Assembly (NCBI GenBank): GCA_018398765.1 | Contig: JAHBMJ010003671.1 | Coordinates: forward strand, 5,452-69,451 | DNA: 64,000 nt | Direction of reading: 5' to 3' | Source: Chromera velia | Taxonomy: Eukaryota > Sar > Chromeraceae | In this document: piece by piece, positions 46,901 to 58,974 of the stretch | Numbering within the stretch: position 1 is the stretch's first letter | Layout of the letters: each line of letters opens with the position of its first letter | Position numbers and translations under genes: made by a program | Notes under the pieces: model-generated | What the model saw: the letters and a program-made list of their open reading frames with translations, nothing else | What the model was told of the DNA's origin: nothing | The model's database searches: none

Positions 46901-49900
46901 AGAATGGAAAAACAGGGGATGGACAGAGACGCAAAAGAGAGAGAAAAGGGAAGTGGACTGCGAATAGAGTGAAGGGCCTCCGTCCACCAACAGACTCCAT
47001 GCAGACTCACAAACCGGCGGACAATAAAATCTCAACATTCAGCATCGAAGGAAACAGGGACGTGGGTGCTAAAGCAAACAACAGAGTAGATTGACAAAGA
47101 AAGTGCGGGGCCGATCGGGCCAGCGATCCCGTAAGAAAGAAGATGACAACGAATCGAAAAACAAGATCTTCATCGACCCACCGATCAACGTTGGTGACCT
47201 TTGCGTGAATCTCGACTCTCTTCGAGGGATCTGCAAAAACCGGCTCTGCCTGCTTGAGCAGCTGCATGTCCAGTCTCTTCTCCATCTGGTGATCCTGGTT
47301 CTGGACCTTGATGCTGTCAACGGTACCGATCAGCCCAGCTCCCTCCATCTTATGGGCGGCTGCAGTGATGCACTCGAGGTTGAGATCCAGACCCATACTC
47401 TCTCTCCAGAGCTTCATCGGGCCAGAGGCAGCAGTGAGACGGTCTGCACGGCCGACTGCCTCGTTGATGGATCGGAAGCCCAGTCTGGCAAGGAGCGTGC
47501 GGGTCTCCTCAGCCACGAGCATGAGGTAGTTGACTACGTGCTCGGGCTTGCCCTCGAACTTGGCACGGAGCACGGGATCCTGGGTGGCGATACCGACAGG
47601 GCAAGTGTTCAAGTGGCACTTCCTCATCATGATGCACCCCATGGCGATCAGGGGAGCGGTCGCAAGACCGTACTGCTCTGCACCGAGGAGAGCAGCGATG
47701 AGAACGTCACGGCCGTTTCGGATACCTCCGTCCGTCTCCAGCTGCACGCGTCCACGCAGACCGTTGAGCACGAGTGTCTGGTGAGTCTCTGCAATACCAA
47801 GCTCCCAAGGGAGACCGGCGTGCTTGATACCAGTCCATCTTGAGGCCCCTGTGCCACCGTCGTAACCAGAGACCAGAATGTGGTCAGCCTTGCCCTTAGC
47901 AACACCGGCAGCCACGACACCGACTCCCGCCTCACTGACGAGTTTGACGGAGACGTTGCCGCGGGGGTTGGAGGACTTGAGATCGTAGATGAGCTCTGCG
48001 AGGTCCTCGATGGAGTAGATGTCGTGATGGGGAGGGGGGGAGATGAGGCCGACTCCAGGAGTGGAGTGGCGGGTCTTGGCAATCAGTTCGTTGACCTTCT
48101 TGCCTGGGAGCTCTCCTCCCTCTCCGGGCTTTGCACCCTGTGCCATCTTGATCTGGGTCTCGTCGGAGTTAACGAGATACTCAATGGTCACCCCAAAGCG
48201 GCCAGATGCAACCTGCTTGATGGAAGATCGCATGGATCCCTCGGCAGTCATCTGCTCCCATCTCTCAGGATCCTCTCCTCCCTCTCCCGTATTGCTCTTC
48301 CCTCCGATTCTGTTCATCGCGAGAGCAAGAGTCGAGTGGGACTCCATCGAGATGGAGCCGTACGACATCGCACCGGTACGGAATCTCTTGACAATCTCAG
48401 AGGCAGGCTCGACCTCCTCAAGGGGCACTGCCTCTCTGCTGTCAGCAGACTCGAAGAGGAAATCCAACTGACCCCTCAAGGCCACACCACCCACCAAGTG
48501 GTTGTGGGCCTGGGAGAAGGTCGCGTAGGCCTCGCGACTGTTGTTGCGGGCGGCAACCTGCAACGGGAGGGAACAGAGGAATTTAGGAAGAAAGTAGGGT
48601 GAAAAGGAAGCAGCGGGAGTGGACAGAAAGCTGTGTAGCAGAAAACTTCGAGCGTGAGGCACAGAGAGTCCAGACACCAATGCCACTACAGGATTTTACA
48701 AAAGTGTGAGGGGACGCAGACAAAACAAAAAAAAAAGACAAACCAACCAACCTGCAGCTGAGCGATGGCTTCGGGGTCGTTGATGTGCTTCTCTGCGTCT
48801 TTGTTGGTGTCCGGGTTTCTGTAGTGGTAGTCTCCGGGATTGGGAAGGACGGCACCCTCAAAGTTCTCCTTCTGGAGGGATGCGACCTCTGGCCACCCTC
48901 TGTGGTGCAGACGGAGGTAGTCCTTCCCAATCTTGTTGAAACCACACCCACTGACCTGAGGTGGACAGACAAGAGACAGAGAGGTATCGCACAAAGTTGC
49001 GTTCATACACATGTGTTCCACTGCCATTTCTTTTAACCCAAATCCCTCCCTCCCCCCCGCAGTTGCAATAATAAGGCTGACGATGTCAGACTGGAGACAA
49101 TGGCAAGGAGAGTGCAGACCAAAAGAAGAGGGACACAACGAAGAAGAAAAACTACATATCTTACACTTTGTTCGTTCGCGGTGTCAGAATCTCACAAAAA
49201 AAGCCTGCCGGGGACACCCCTCCTCCTGCCGCTTTCTGCTCTGTTTCTCGTTTTCCCTGTGAAAGAAAGAAAGAAGAAAAAAACTGACTCGGGAGGCGGT
49301 TCCCTTGAAGCACATGTCGATGACGGGCTCCGAGAGACCAACACACTCGAAGATTTGGGCCCCCTTGTAGCTGTGGAGAGTGGACACCCCCATCTTGGCC
49401 ATCACCTTCAGCATTCCCTTCCCGATGGCCTTCCGCATGTTCTTGATCATCGTGTAGTCCTCCAATTTCTTCTCACCCACTGCATCGTCGGCCTTCAGCT
49501 TCTCCATCGCCTGCTCGCTCACATTCAATTCAGGTCATGCGCGTGAGTTTACAATCATTCAACAGACACGTCGTGCAGAGCAAGAAAGTTTACAATCATT
49601 CAACGAAAACCACACGCATCACAAGCAGAAAAAAAAAGTCTGAAGTGATCCTGCCTCCAGCGATCGATTGTACGAACGAATGGGGATCATGATGAGCTAT
49701 CCACAGAGGGTTTTTTCACACACAGAAAAAACAGAACAGACAACACCCAGGATCCGATAAACCGCGTGCCCCTCATGCAGACTGTATGAATACTATCAAA
49801 TCAGAAAACCGCCAGCTGACACAAAAACCCACAACTTCCTCCCTTCACTTCCTTTGGAGCAGCAAAAAACCAACCGCCGAGCAACAACCTGAACAGACCA

Positions 49901-52900
49901 ATGCACCAACCAACGAACCAACCTGGAACATTCCCCAAGAGAACCAGGCGTCGGCACCGAAGCCCGCCAGAAGGCAGAAGTGATGGACCTCGAAGGCCTC
50001 ACCGGTCTCCAGAATGAGGGCAACACGGAGACGGCTCTTCTCTGCCACCAGGTGATGGTGCACAGAGCCGGCCACCATCAGAGCGGGCATGTGCACTCTG
50101 TCGGCGCTGGTGAGACGGTCGGAGAGGACGATGATCTGATGACCTGAGCGCACAGCCTCGGAGGCCTCCGCACAGATGCGTCTGAGGTTCTCAGCGAGTC
50201 CCCCAGGCCCCTCCGAAGCCTCGTAAGTGGTGTCGATCACCTTGGACCTCCATCCCAGGTGAGGGGCGTGCTCGTGGATTCTGAGGAGAAGGTCGAACTG
50301 CTGTGCGTCCAGGGTCGGGTCTTCGAGGTAGAGACGCTTGCAATGCTCTGCAGAGGGGTCTGCGAGGATGTCTCTCTCAGGTCCCACGTAACACGCAAGG
50401 GACATCACCACGCTCTCTCTGATAGGATCGAGGGGGGGGTTCGTCACCTGCAGAGGAAGAAGTCAAATAATAGTGAGGCCGAGGCAGGTCAATGTCTGTT
50501 TACTCAGGTTTGTTGGCTGCTTCGCTCTTCACAAAGAGTGGAGATGCCGCGAAAAACGAGGGGCGCCTAAGTCACATAGGGCCAAGAAACGATTCCGGCT
50601 CGAATTCGTTCACGCTCACCAACATTCAAGCCAACGTGCAAGGAGAGCAAGCTTGGAATCAACATAAAAACACCGCTATTATGGCACCCTTCATGTCTAA
50701 GTTCTTCTCCAATGACTGACCTAGACCCACATGAACGAGTACACAGGCAAACACAGACATCCACCGACCTGCGCGAAGAGCTGATGGAAGTAGTCGAAGA
50801 CCAGTCTGGGCTGCTCCGAGAGGCACGCGAGAGGTGTGTCGTTTCCCATCGACCCCAGAGGCTCCATGCCGTCACTCAGACAGGGGCGGATCAAAAGATC
50901 CAGAGCCTCCACAGTGTATCCCATCGCCTTCATGTGCGGAAGGGAGACGGCCTCCGATGCGACTGTGCGGAGCTTTGTGGAGTGCTCGGCGATTCTGAAG
51001 ACAGACAAGGGGGCGGGGAATGCAAAGAAAGGAAAGAGAGAAAAAGAAACAAGTCAGCAAAGAAAAGACCCAAGACAAAACTCGACCACCATCGAAAGCT
51101 GAAAAGGAAGGGGAAAGAGAGAGGGGGGGAGCTGAATAAGCAGGGCGAATTGGGATGGTGGACAAAAAACAGTTTCTTGCATCATTGTAGTGTATGTATC
51201 AGACAGTGAGGAGAGCTCTGCGCTAGCTGACTCCTGACCTGGCGAAGGTGATTTCTCCCCTCTCCATCCACTCGCCGAACGGGTGCTTCTTGCAGAGAGT
51301 CTCCTTGAACTCTCCGTCGTCGATGATTCTGTGCTCGTTGAAGTCTGCAACGAACATCTTTCCAGGCTGGAGCCTCCACTTTCTTGCCACGTTCTCCGGC
51401 TCCACGGGGAGGCACCCTGCCTCGGAACCACCGATGATCCTGTTGTCCTTCGTCACGTAGAAGCGACAGGGCCTCAGTCCGTTTCTGCGCAAACAAGCTC
51501 AAGGGAAGGAAAGAGAGCATGACAGGCAAAACCGATTCCCGTGCACTTCTCTTGATATGAGTCCAGAGTCTCTACAGCAAGCACAGCAAACGCAAACCAG
51601 AGATTGCCTAAAAGAGACGGACACCCGACACGACGACACGACAGCCGAAGAGACAGAAACAAAACAGACCTGTCGAGGGTTGCTCCGATGAAGTCTCCAT
51701 CAGTGAAGGCAATCATCGCAGGGCCGTCCCAAGGCTCCATCATGGCGCTGCAGTACTTGTAGTAATCCTGCACAGATAAAAAAAAGAGGAATCAGGAAAC
51801 AAGAAAACTAGAAAGCAGCGAAGGCAAAATGCAGTTTCTTTCCTTCTCCAGTCAACTCTAACAGTCAAAACAGTCAGATCCATCTGTTCGTCTCGTCCTT
51901 TGTCAACTCGTTCCACATCTCTATTTCACATCCTTGACAGACAAAAGAAGAGGCAGACAAACGAAACCACCCACCCTCTTGTAGGGTTCCATGTACTCCT
52001 GTGCATTCTGCCACGCCTCCGGGACGAGGAGCGTCATGGCCTCCGGGATGCTTCTCTTCCCTCCCACAATGAGGGCCTCCAGGACATTGTCGAGACGTCC
52101 AGAGTCAGACTGGTCGTACTCGACAATCGGGAAGCACTCGGAAAACCTACAGCACTCACTCATCAAAGCGAGGAGAGGGGAAAAAGGACACTTCTTTCAA
52201 AAACAGATTCATTCCATGAAGAATTCAGGCACAAGGAGCAAGCAACGGGATCAAGCCCCCATCCTCGCCGCTCTCCACCAGAATCAAATCGTTACCAAGC
52301 ACAGCCTCCCATTCCTTTTCCGATCCCGACATCACTATCCCCCCCCGACACTCACTACTTCCCTTCCCATCTCCGCTTTTAATAATGTGTATTTCCGTTC
52401 TTTGGACTCTTTCACTACACTGTCTGGCAAGCAAGCACTGAAGAAAGAAGAACACTCCTCACGCACACAAAACACGCTCTCACACGCAGGCACTGACCCA
52501 GCGCCAAACTTCTCCGAGTGCATGACCGCCTCCCTCGAGTCCATCCAGTTGATGTTTCCTCGCACCGAGTTGATCTCCCCGTTGTGGCACACGTACCTGC
52601 ACATGCATGCACACACACGTACATGCCCATAGAAAGAAACATACAGACACACATACAAGTTGAGTGGGCACATCTACAGCGCGGTCGCAATGACGGAGAC
52701 CTGGAAACATCCAGCGGAGCCAGTCGTTTCTTTGCCCTTCCTGATATGAAGGGCGTCTTTTCTTCCTGCATCCATCAATGAATCTCCCTCTGAGGACCAG
52801 AAAAGAAAGGCACGAAAAACCTTTATTTTCCCCAAAAGAAAGCAAAAACAAAAAATTCCCCTCCCCAACAGGCCGACCCACCGATAAGGATGGGCTCTGC

Positions 52901-54978
52901 TCCAAGAAGGGAAGGTGTTGGTGGAGAACCGGGAGTGAACCATCGCAACGTGAGCCTGCATGCCACATCAAGGAAGGAAGGAGGGAAGGGAAGGATTTGA
53001 TCAATGAAATAAGTGTGAAAGTGTACCGATGCTTCTTGAAGCTCATTCGATAACGAATCATTCAACAAGAGGTTCTCAAAACTCAACAAACACTTTCTGT
53101 GCACGGGAGCGTGCCAACGCGAATTGTCGCGTACTGTGAGGGAAAACAACAAATTGTCTCTGTGAGAGCAGGCAGACCGGACCTTGAAGTCCGCATCCTG
53201 AAGATCGGGGTGGTAGGTGGTCACCTGCTCAGCCGTGAGCATCCCCTTATACACGATCACTCTGCAAACAAAACAGAAAAGGCATTTACTTTCATACAGA
53301 ATTCTTTCATACAGAATTCCCTTGTGCACGATCACTCTGCAACAAAGAAAAAAAGAAGCATGCAATGCTTCTTTGCCTCCATTCCAATCATACTATGCTG
53401 TAGCGATGTCTCAGAAAAATCTTCCCAGACGATCACTTCACGGCAGCAGCAGCTTCATTGCCAGAAGATTGAATGCGCTTCTTTTCATCATGCATGGGTT
53501 TACTGTTTCCAACCACTTCGTTCCTTGCGCTGGTGCCCCATTGACTGTCTGTCTGACTGGGCAACCGACCTACCTGCACGAGAGGGAGCACGGGTAGAAT
53601 GGGGGGCAACCGACCTACCTGCACGAGAGGGAGCACGGGTAGAATGGGATGCCTTCCGTGAAGAGCTTGTTCTGGGTCTTCTTGCGAAGGACGAAGAGAG
53701 CAGCCTCGAACTCCTCCAGAGGGACGTTCCCGGCATTCACAACGAAAGCCTGCAGTGCAGCCACACCCCAGCGAGGGCACAAGCAAGAACACAAACAAAC
53801 AAGTGTGCAAACAAACGTGCACAGCCGCTCCCTCCCATGATGATTCAGCACAGCATACACCATGACATGGGTGAGAGAAAAAACAAGGGACAGATTCATC
53901 GAGACCAAAACGGTCTTGGAGGAGGCAGTATTCTGATCTCCTCTTCTCTCTCTTCCCGACAGCTCGTATAACTGCGTCCCTTGATCTGCCTGAACCCTTC
54001 AATCCCTCCCTCCCTCCCTCCCTGCGTTCCTCGCTCCTTTCCTTTGCTTTCCCATCTCCTCACCGACCTGCTCGATAACGGGTTCAAAGGATCTTGAGGT
54101 GGGTCCGAGGACGTCAGAGCACACAGGGAGTCTGCGCCATCCGAGAAACTGCAGGCCATGCCCCGCCTGAGCGCACTCAGCGGCAAAGAGTCTCTTAGCA
54201 TTCTCCCTCTGAATGTCATCCCTCGAGAAGAAAAAGTTCCCGACGGCATACTTCTTCTCCTTGAGGGCGACACCGAAAGTCTCCTTGGCAACTTTCACGA
54301 AAAACTCGTGAGGAATGTTGCACAGAAGACCTGCAGCCACGAAAAGCAGACAGACAGACTTGCAAAAGCTTACGTAAGGTTTCATGAGACGGAAGGGACA
54401 GCTGGAGGGACAGAGGAGAGCAGAGAAGAGACTGAATCTGAAAGACCAGAAGAGAGAGGAGACTGAACGCGAAAGACGAATCGCCTTCTGTCACCCCCTC
54501 CCGGCAAGTTCGTCACATGAATGAGCTATGCATGGAGAATGATCGAAATGAGAAACCGAGGGGTAGAGAGGGGAGACAGATGGGGAGACAGATTCACGTG
54601 AAACCCTTCGTTCTTGCCGTCTCTTTCTCATACCGTCACCTCTTGTGCCGCCCTAACTCACCAGCACCGTCACCTGCACGCAGCATTCACAGAGAACACA
54701 CAGATCATGAGACGTCACAAGATGAAGAGGAATGAAGACGCGCCAAAGGAAGACTGTCGAGATTCTCACTTACCAGTCTCCTCCTCGCAGCCGCAACCGC
54801 CACGATGTTGGAGAGTGGTCAAAATCTTCAGGGCATCCACAACGGTCTTGTGGGTCTGCCTCTTTTCAAGATCGGCGATGAACCCAACACCGCAGGCGTC
54901 CTTCTCATTGGCAGGATCGTAACAACCAGCCTTGGGGGGCAAATAGTCAAAACCGTGGAACTCTTTCTGAGACTGCAT
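43964..54978 (-). CDS. Glutamate synthase, fused NADH-dependent type (NADH-GOGAT), 17 exons
   Basis: Converts glutamine plus 2-oxoglutarate to two glutamates. Exons: 54978-54774, 54673-54662, 54330-54068, 53749-53619, 53261-53183, 52955-52882, 52596-52498, 52146-51975, 51767-51670, 51484-51239, 50994-50769, 50447-49923, 49510-49289, 48955-48752, 48557-47182, 46846-46159, 45826-43964. All phases agree: 6483 nt, 2160 residues, normal for the family. Cys29 (KDACGVGF) is the class II glutaminase nucleophile after a short propeptide; [24 protein letters not shown] and [14 protein letters not shown] follow. The synthase domain has [16 protein letters not shown] and the 3Fe-4S cysteines C1160, C1166 and C1171, then [11 protein letters not shown]. 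The C-terminal NADH-oxidising part has [28 protein letters not shown] (FAD) and [10 protein letters not shown] (NADH). The loop usually NPYLAFE reads WFSWGMFQ. No clear plastid leader is seen, so the compartment is open. Confidence 0.93.
53247..53345 (-). repeat. Duplicated acceptor region in the same intron of glutamate synthase
   Basis: The start of exon 5 with its acceptor (CACGATCACTCTGCAA, around 53252-53267) recurs at about 53327-53342, next to a doubled TTCATACAGAATTC. The downstream copy matches the protein (RVIVYKGML); the upstream one reads RVIVHKGIL and is followed by a diverged sequence. It may be a leftover exon-start duplication. Confidence 0.7.
53561..53650 (-). repeat. 45-bp tandem duplication over an exon end of glutamate synthase
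   Basis: The end of exon 4 together with its donor is present twice, 45 bp apart (GACCTACCTGCACGAGAGGG in each on the plus strand). The proximal donor (exon end 53619) keeps the frame. Using the distal copy would retain an in-frame TAG, so it is a decoy. Confidence 0.8.
54662..54673 (-). other. 12-nt microexon of glutamate synthase (GDGA loop)
   Basis: Between exon 1 (ending ...EET plus G) and exon 3 (starting GT then LLCNIP), direct joining would omit the invariant GDGAG loop. A 12-nt stretch, GTGACGGTGCTG on the minus strand, is bordered by GTGCAG on its 5' side and GTGAGT on its 3' side. Inserted in phase it gives [17 protein letters not shown], exactly the family motif. Confidence 0.88.
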
Positions 54979-56126
54979 TTGTGGGTAGACTGCTGGGACT
55001 GCTGACTGCTGAAACTGCTTGATTCTCGTTACTCTTTGAGCAAAATTGGAATGCAGGCAAGTGCAAACGACACAAAAACTGCGACTTGCGTGCAAAAGGG
55101 GACAGGAAAGATTGGATCGTTGACAATTCGAAGGCGGGAAGTGGTGATTAACCCTCAAAACAGGCCTACTCCTGCACCTTTGTGCGTCTGTTCTGTCGGG
55201 CGCAATCACCCCTGTAGATTTCAATTCAGGGTCCCGTGGATGACGCGATAATCTGCTTGCGAAATCACCCCGGCTACATGCCTGTCCCCGCTTGCATGCA
55301 GTGCGATGCGAACATGTGATTTCATGGTCCAAACAAGTCCGCCACCGAACTGCGAGAGGTGAAAGGGGTGCACAATAAGCTGAGTGCACCCCTGCAACCC
55401 AAACCTTTTTTAAAGTTTTGTCCATCCGGGGTGTCGGACGAGTTGATTCTCAAGACTTATAGCTATAGGCCTGCAGCCGGCCGGCCTTGCTTTCGATCGA
55501 GCGTGCTTCGAGTCTGTGCCATACGAGGAACGCAATCTCCTATAGCCCGAGTCTGACGCGAAGCCGGCCCGGCCCGCTTGCACGCGCGGTCCCGGCCGCC
55601 ATCTGTATATTGCCGACTGCATGGTTTTTTTTTCAATTTTCTTTTTCTAATATTAATATTAATAATAATTTTATGTGTATGTATATATCGACTCCCGTCT
55701 TCTGCGAATCGATCGGAACCCGATATCTGAGCTGTCTCGAGCCACCTGTCTATAACAGCGTTAGTGCAGCCCCCAGCACGTATTTGACTTCTGTTTGAAA
55801 GCGTCAACATGCCTCCTCCCGCAAGCTGATTGATCTGCATCAACATACTTACATGCTTGGACCTCATACATTCGTATGTCTTGATCGTCATCCATTGACG
55901 AGGGCCAGAGTGAGTGAGTGGCATTCACTGCATCTGAAAACTAACGCCAAAATGTCGGATACCTTCTCTTCCTGACGTCCTCCGGACTGGATCGAGCTTG
56001 AACCTTCAGTGAGCTCCAGAGAAGCAGTGGATGCCATGGGACTGGATCCAAGCTTCGTAAAGACGTACACAATCCCCTTTCGCGAAATAGCAACACTTGC
56101 CGTGAGAAATAGCAACACTTGCCGTG
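54979..56126. other. Upstream region of glutamate synthase
   Basis: The minus-strand frame stays open upstream of the chosen ATG to 55425, so a longer N-terminus cannot be excluded, though it lacks a clear targeting leader. An A+T stretch with TAATATTAATAATAA lies near 55650-55690. A 24-bp tandem duplication (GAAATAGCAACACTTGCCGT) lies at 56083-56126. Confidence 0.5.
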
Positions 56127-56655
56127 ATGGAAGACAGTATTTTCGATGAATCAAAAATCGACGGTAACATCGACGAACGGCTCTACACAGGCGACGGCCT
56201 CAGAGAGATGCGGCGCGGGGTAAGTAAATCACCTATTGAGAAAGTTTCTGACGCACAATTTACGCCCACAGCATTCTTTGTGACATGTGTATCTGCGTCT
56301 GAAGCGCTGGATGTCCGTGTCCCCTGCATGCATTTTGTCCATGCACGTGCAACACCCGGCCCGCTCCCGAAGTTCGCTCATGACGTATGTGGGCGATTCC
56401 GATGGGAGGGCTGCTGCAAAAAAAATTTCAAATTTCTGACTCCTCTGTAGAGTCCCGCAATATATAAGCAAAATCGGAACGGCTGACCCACACGTATAAG
56501 AGGGGCAGAGACCCTCTTCATAAGGCAGAGAGAGCGTTGTTTGTGAATATGTGTATGCCTCTGCGTCTTTTTGCCTGCAGTATTCTGCTAATATGCACAT
56601 TCTGATGGAGAAACTTAAGGGGGATGCTCTGTCAATCTGGCTGCCGAGTGCTTGA
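56127..56655 (+). CDS. Small two-exon ORF (hypothetical)
   Basis: Exon 1, 56127-56219, begins MEDSIFDESKIDGNIDERLY and ends at a perfect GTAAGT donor. Exon 2, 56581-56655, follows a CTTTTTGCCTGCAG acceptor and reads YSANMHILMEKLKGDALSIW, then LPSA and stop. Phase 0, 55 residues, acidic N-terminus and an amphipathic C-terminal helix. No family recognised. The strong splice sites are the main evidence; it could be the 5' part of a longer or broken gene, or chance. Confidence 0.35.
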
Positions 56656-56905
56656 CCTCGATTCCGTCTGGGACAAGCTGAAGCATGATTTCTTCCAATC
56701 TCATCATGATGCCAACGGAGGCACTCTGGCTTCCACCACTATAAGCCTCGCAAGGGCTTTAGATAGGGCCGAGCCGGCAAAAGGGTGGGTGGTCCGGGGG
56801 TGGGGAAGCTGTGGGAAGCTTGTGAGCGTTAACACCTTTCGGTGGTTCAGTGCATCGTCAAAGAAGAAGATGCTCGAAGAAAGAGAATCGATATAGAACG
56901 CTCTT

Positions 56906-57103
56906 CGCCCGCAGGGGTGGTACACCCCCCTTTTTCGTCGGAAGCGCGCTGAGCAGGTACCTTCCCAAACTCTATGCAGGAGATCAAAACGCCCCCAAGT
57001 AGCTAGTCACAGAAGGGGCGTCGAAGGGAAAGTCCCACAAAGCTGCTCGCCCGCAGAGGTGGCATACCTCTCTTTTTCGTCGGAAGCCCGCTAAGCAGGC
57101 TCC
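56906..57103 (+). repeat. Direct repeat pair, 141 bp apart
   Basis: Two ~57-bp copies (56906-56962 and 57047-57103) share CGCCCGCAG, then GGTGG, TTTTTCGTCGGAAGC and AGCAGG. The GGTGGNANACC part can form a small hairpin that changes in a partly compensated way between copies (GGGGTGGTACACCCC versus GAGGTGGCATACCTC). Confidence 0.7.
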
Positions 57104-57301
57104 CTCCTCACAGTCAGCTGTTCAGCCTGCCAGCCTCCGGAGCGTCCAGGAGGGGAGCGGTCCACTCGGAGTCGCGCGGCCGCGCTGTGCTGAGGAGATC
57201 ATTCCAAGGCTGCGCATCCAGCTTCGGACCCGGCTCCCGAGACGATAAGTGGCTAAGTTTCTTTGATTGTTCTCTGAGAGTCTTGACTATCGTTGGTGTA
57301 G

Positions 57302-57890
57302 CTTTGTCTTCCATTGAGTTGGGGACTGCTCGTCGGGTTTTGTCAGGAAACAACGAGAACAGCACAGTGAAGCTCGCACGGTCTCTGCGTCTCTTGACTG
57401 TCGTCGGTGTAGCCTTTTCTCTCATTGACTCGGAGTTGGAGACTGCTTGCCGGGTTTTGTCATGGGGATCAGGAAACAATGAGAACAGCACAGTGAAGCT
57501 CGCACGGTCTCTGCGTCTCTTGACTGTCGTCGGTGTAGCCTTTTCTCTCATTGACTCGGAGTTGGAGACTGCTTGCCGGGTTTTGTCATGGGGATCAGGA
57601 AACAATGAGAACAGCACAGTGAAGCTCGCACGGTCTCTGCGTCTCTTGACTGTCGTCGGTGTAGCCTTTTCTCTCATTGACTCAGAGTTGGAGACTGCTT
57701 GCCGGGTTTTGTCATGGGGATCAGGAAACAATGAGAACAGCAGAGCGAAGCTCGCACGGTCTCTGCGTCTCTTGACTGTCGTCGGTGTAGCTTTTTCTCT
57801 CATTGACTCGGAGTTGGAGACTGCTTGCCGGGTTTTGTCATGGGGATCAGGAAACAATGAGAACAGCATAGCGAAGCTCGTTTGGCTGCC
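57302..57890. repeat. 126-bp minisatellite open on both strands
   Basis: About 4.7 near-identical units; the CTCTTGACTG landmark falls at 57391, 57517, 57643 and 57769. Because 126 is divisible by three and the unit lacks stops, both strands carry ORFs of 42-residue repeats (plus: ARSLRLLTVVGVAFSLIDSE; minus: KRRRDRASFTVLFSLFPDPH). Neither can be called a gene from sequence alone. Confidence 0.85.
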
Positions 57891-57989
57891 CTGGAGTCTT
57901 CGGGTCGTGGCGGATCGCCCCTTGAAAATAAGAGTTCTCTTTGAGGCTTCTTCAATAGTTCTTAATTCCAAATTGGTTGTCATTATTTT

Positions 57990-58560
57990 AACTTAAGCTG
58001 GCTCCTTGAGATGCTTTAACGTGGCTTGCAAAAAAAAAAATAAAAAATATATGTTTCTTCAAGTTATATATATGCTAAATCATCTAGTAAATGTTATGGT
58101 ATAATCATACACATACCTTGTTAGTCTCATGCTTAGAGATGTCCATACCTTGCCGTTTCAAACTTAGTAATAGATCGTGTTGATCAGTATATAAAACTAG
58201 TAGGTATAAAGTAGCAGTAACTTTATGAGTAACTTTAGCAAAGAGAAACAAAAATCAACAACAATTTTCTAGACAATTTTAATTTATATACTTCTATATA
58301 TGTGCTTCTGTTGTTGCATGACAGTGAAAAACAAGTATATCTTTGATCATATGAAAGAAAAAATTTCATTATAGTTTTTAAACTTTTATTTTTGTTTATA
58401 ACTCAGCTCAATTGAAGTTTTAGCGTTGATTTGTTTAGATTTGTTTACACTAGAACTATAGTGTGTCACAATAAGAATTTTTAAAACCTTTTGTGTCACA
58501 ATGATTTGTGAAATAATAATTGTGATTTTAAGAACTTTTGACTGATTCAATTAAATTATA
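57990..58560. other. A+T-rich spacer
   Basis: Strongly A+T-rich with an A-run at 58030-58040; nothing coding or structured was recognised. Confidence 0.7.
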
Positions 58561-58974
58561 CTTATGTATGATAAAATTAGTTGTAGATCGCGGCTTAACA
58601 CGCGTCGAGGGGCGGCGTCATAGCCGCTGCACGGGCCACGCGGACTGCACACATGCACGCATGATCGAACAAAAGCTGCATGACCCCACAAGAAAAACGT
58701 ATACATGTGCAAACTCGTGCAAACTATGCAGCCCAACCTTAATCAAATCGAAACCGTCAAGCCATGTCCCTCCTCATTGTAGACTACCAGGATCTTCCTT
58801 GGGATTGCAACACTCCCGAGCAGCGGTTTGTACCTGAACCGCTGCGTGCCCCTTCTTTGCTCTACCCTAGTGCAGGCGGCCATTAGTTTTGCTTTGTTCT
58901 TTCTTGCCGTCTCGGTTCGTTCTGGCGTTGTCACTTCCCGTCTCCATCCGTCTCCTTCTTTGTAATGCTTCACT

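Noticed and set aside
57302-57890. CRISPR-like regular repetition
   Set aside because: Units are contiguous with no unique spacers, and the genome is eukaryotic.
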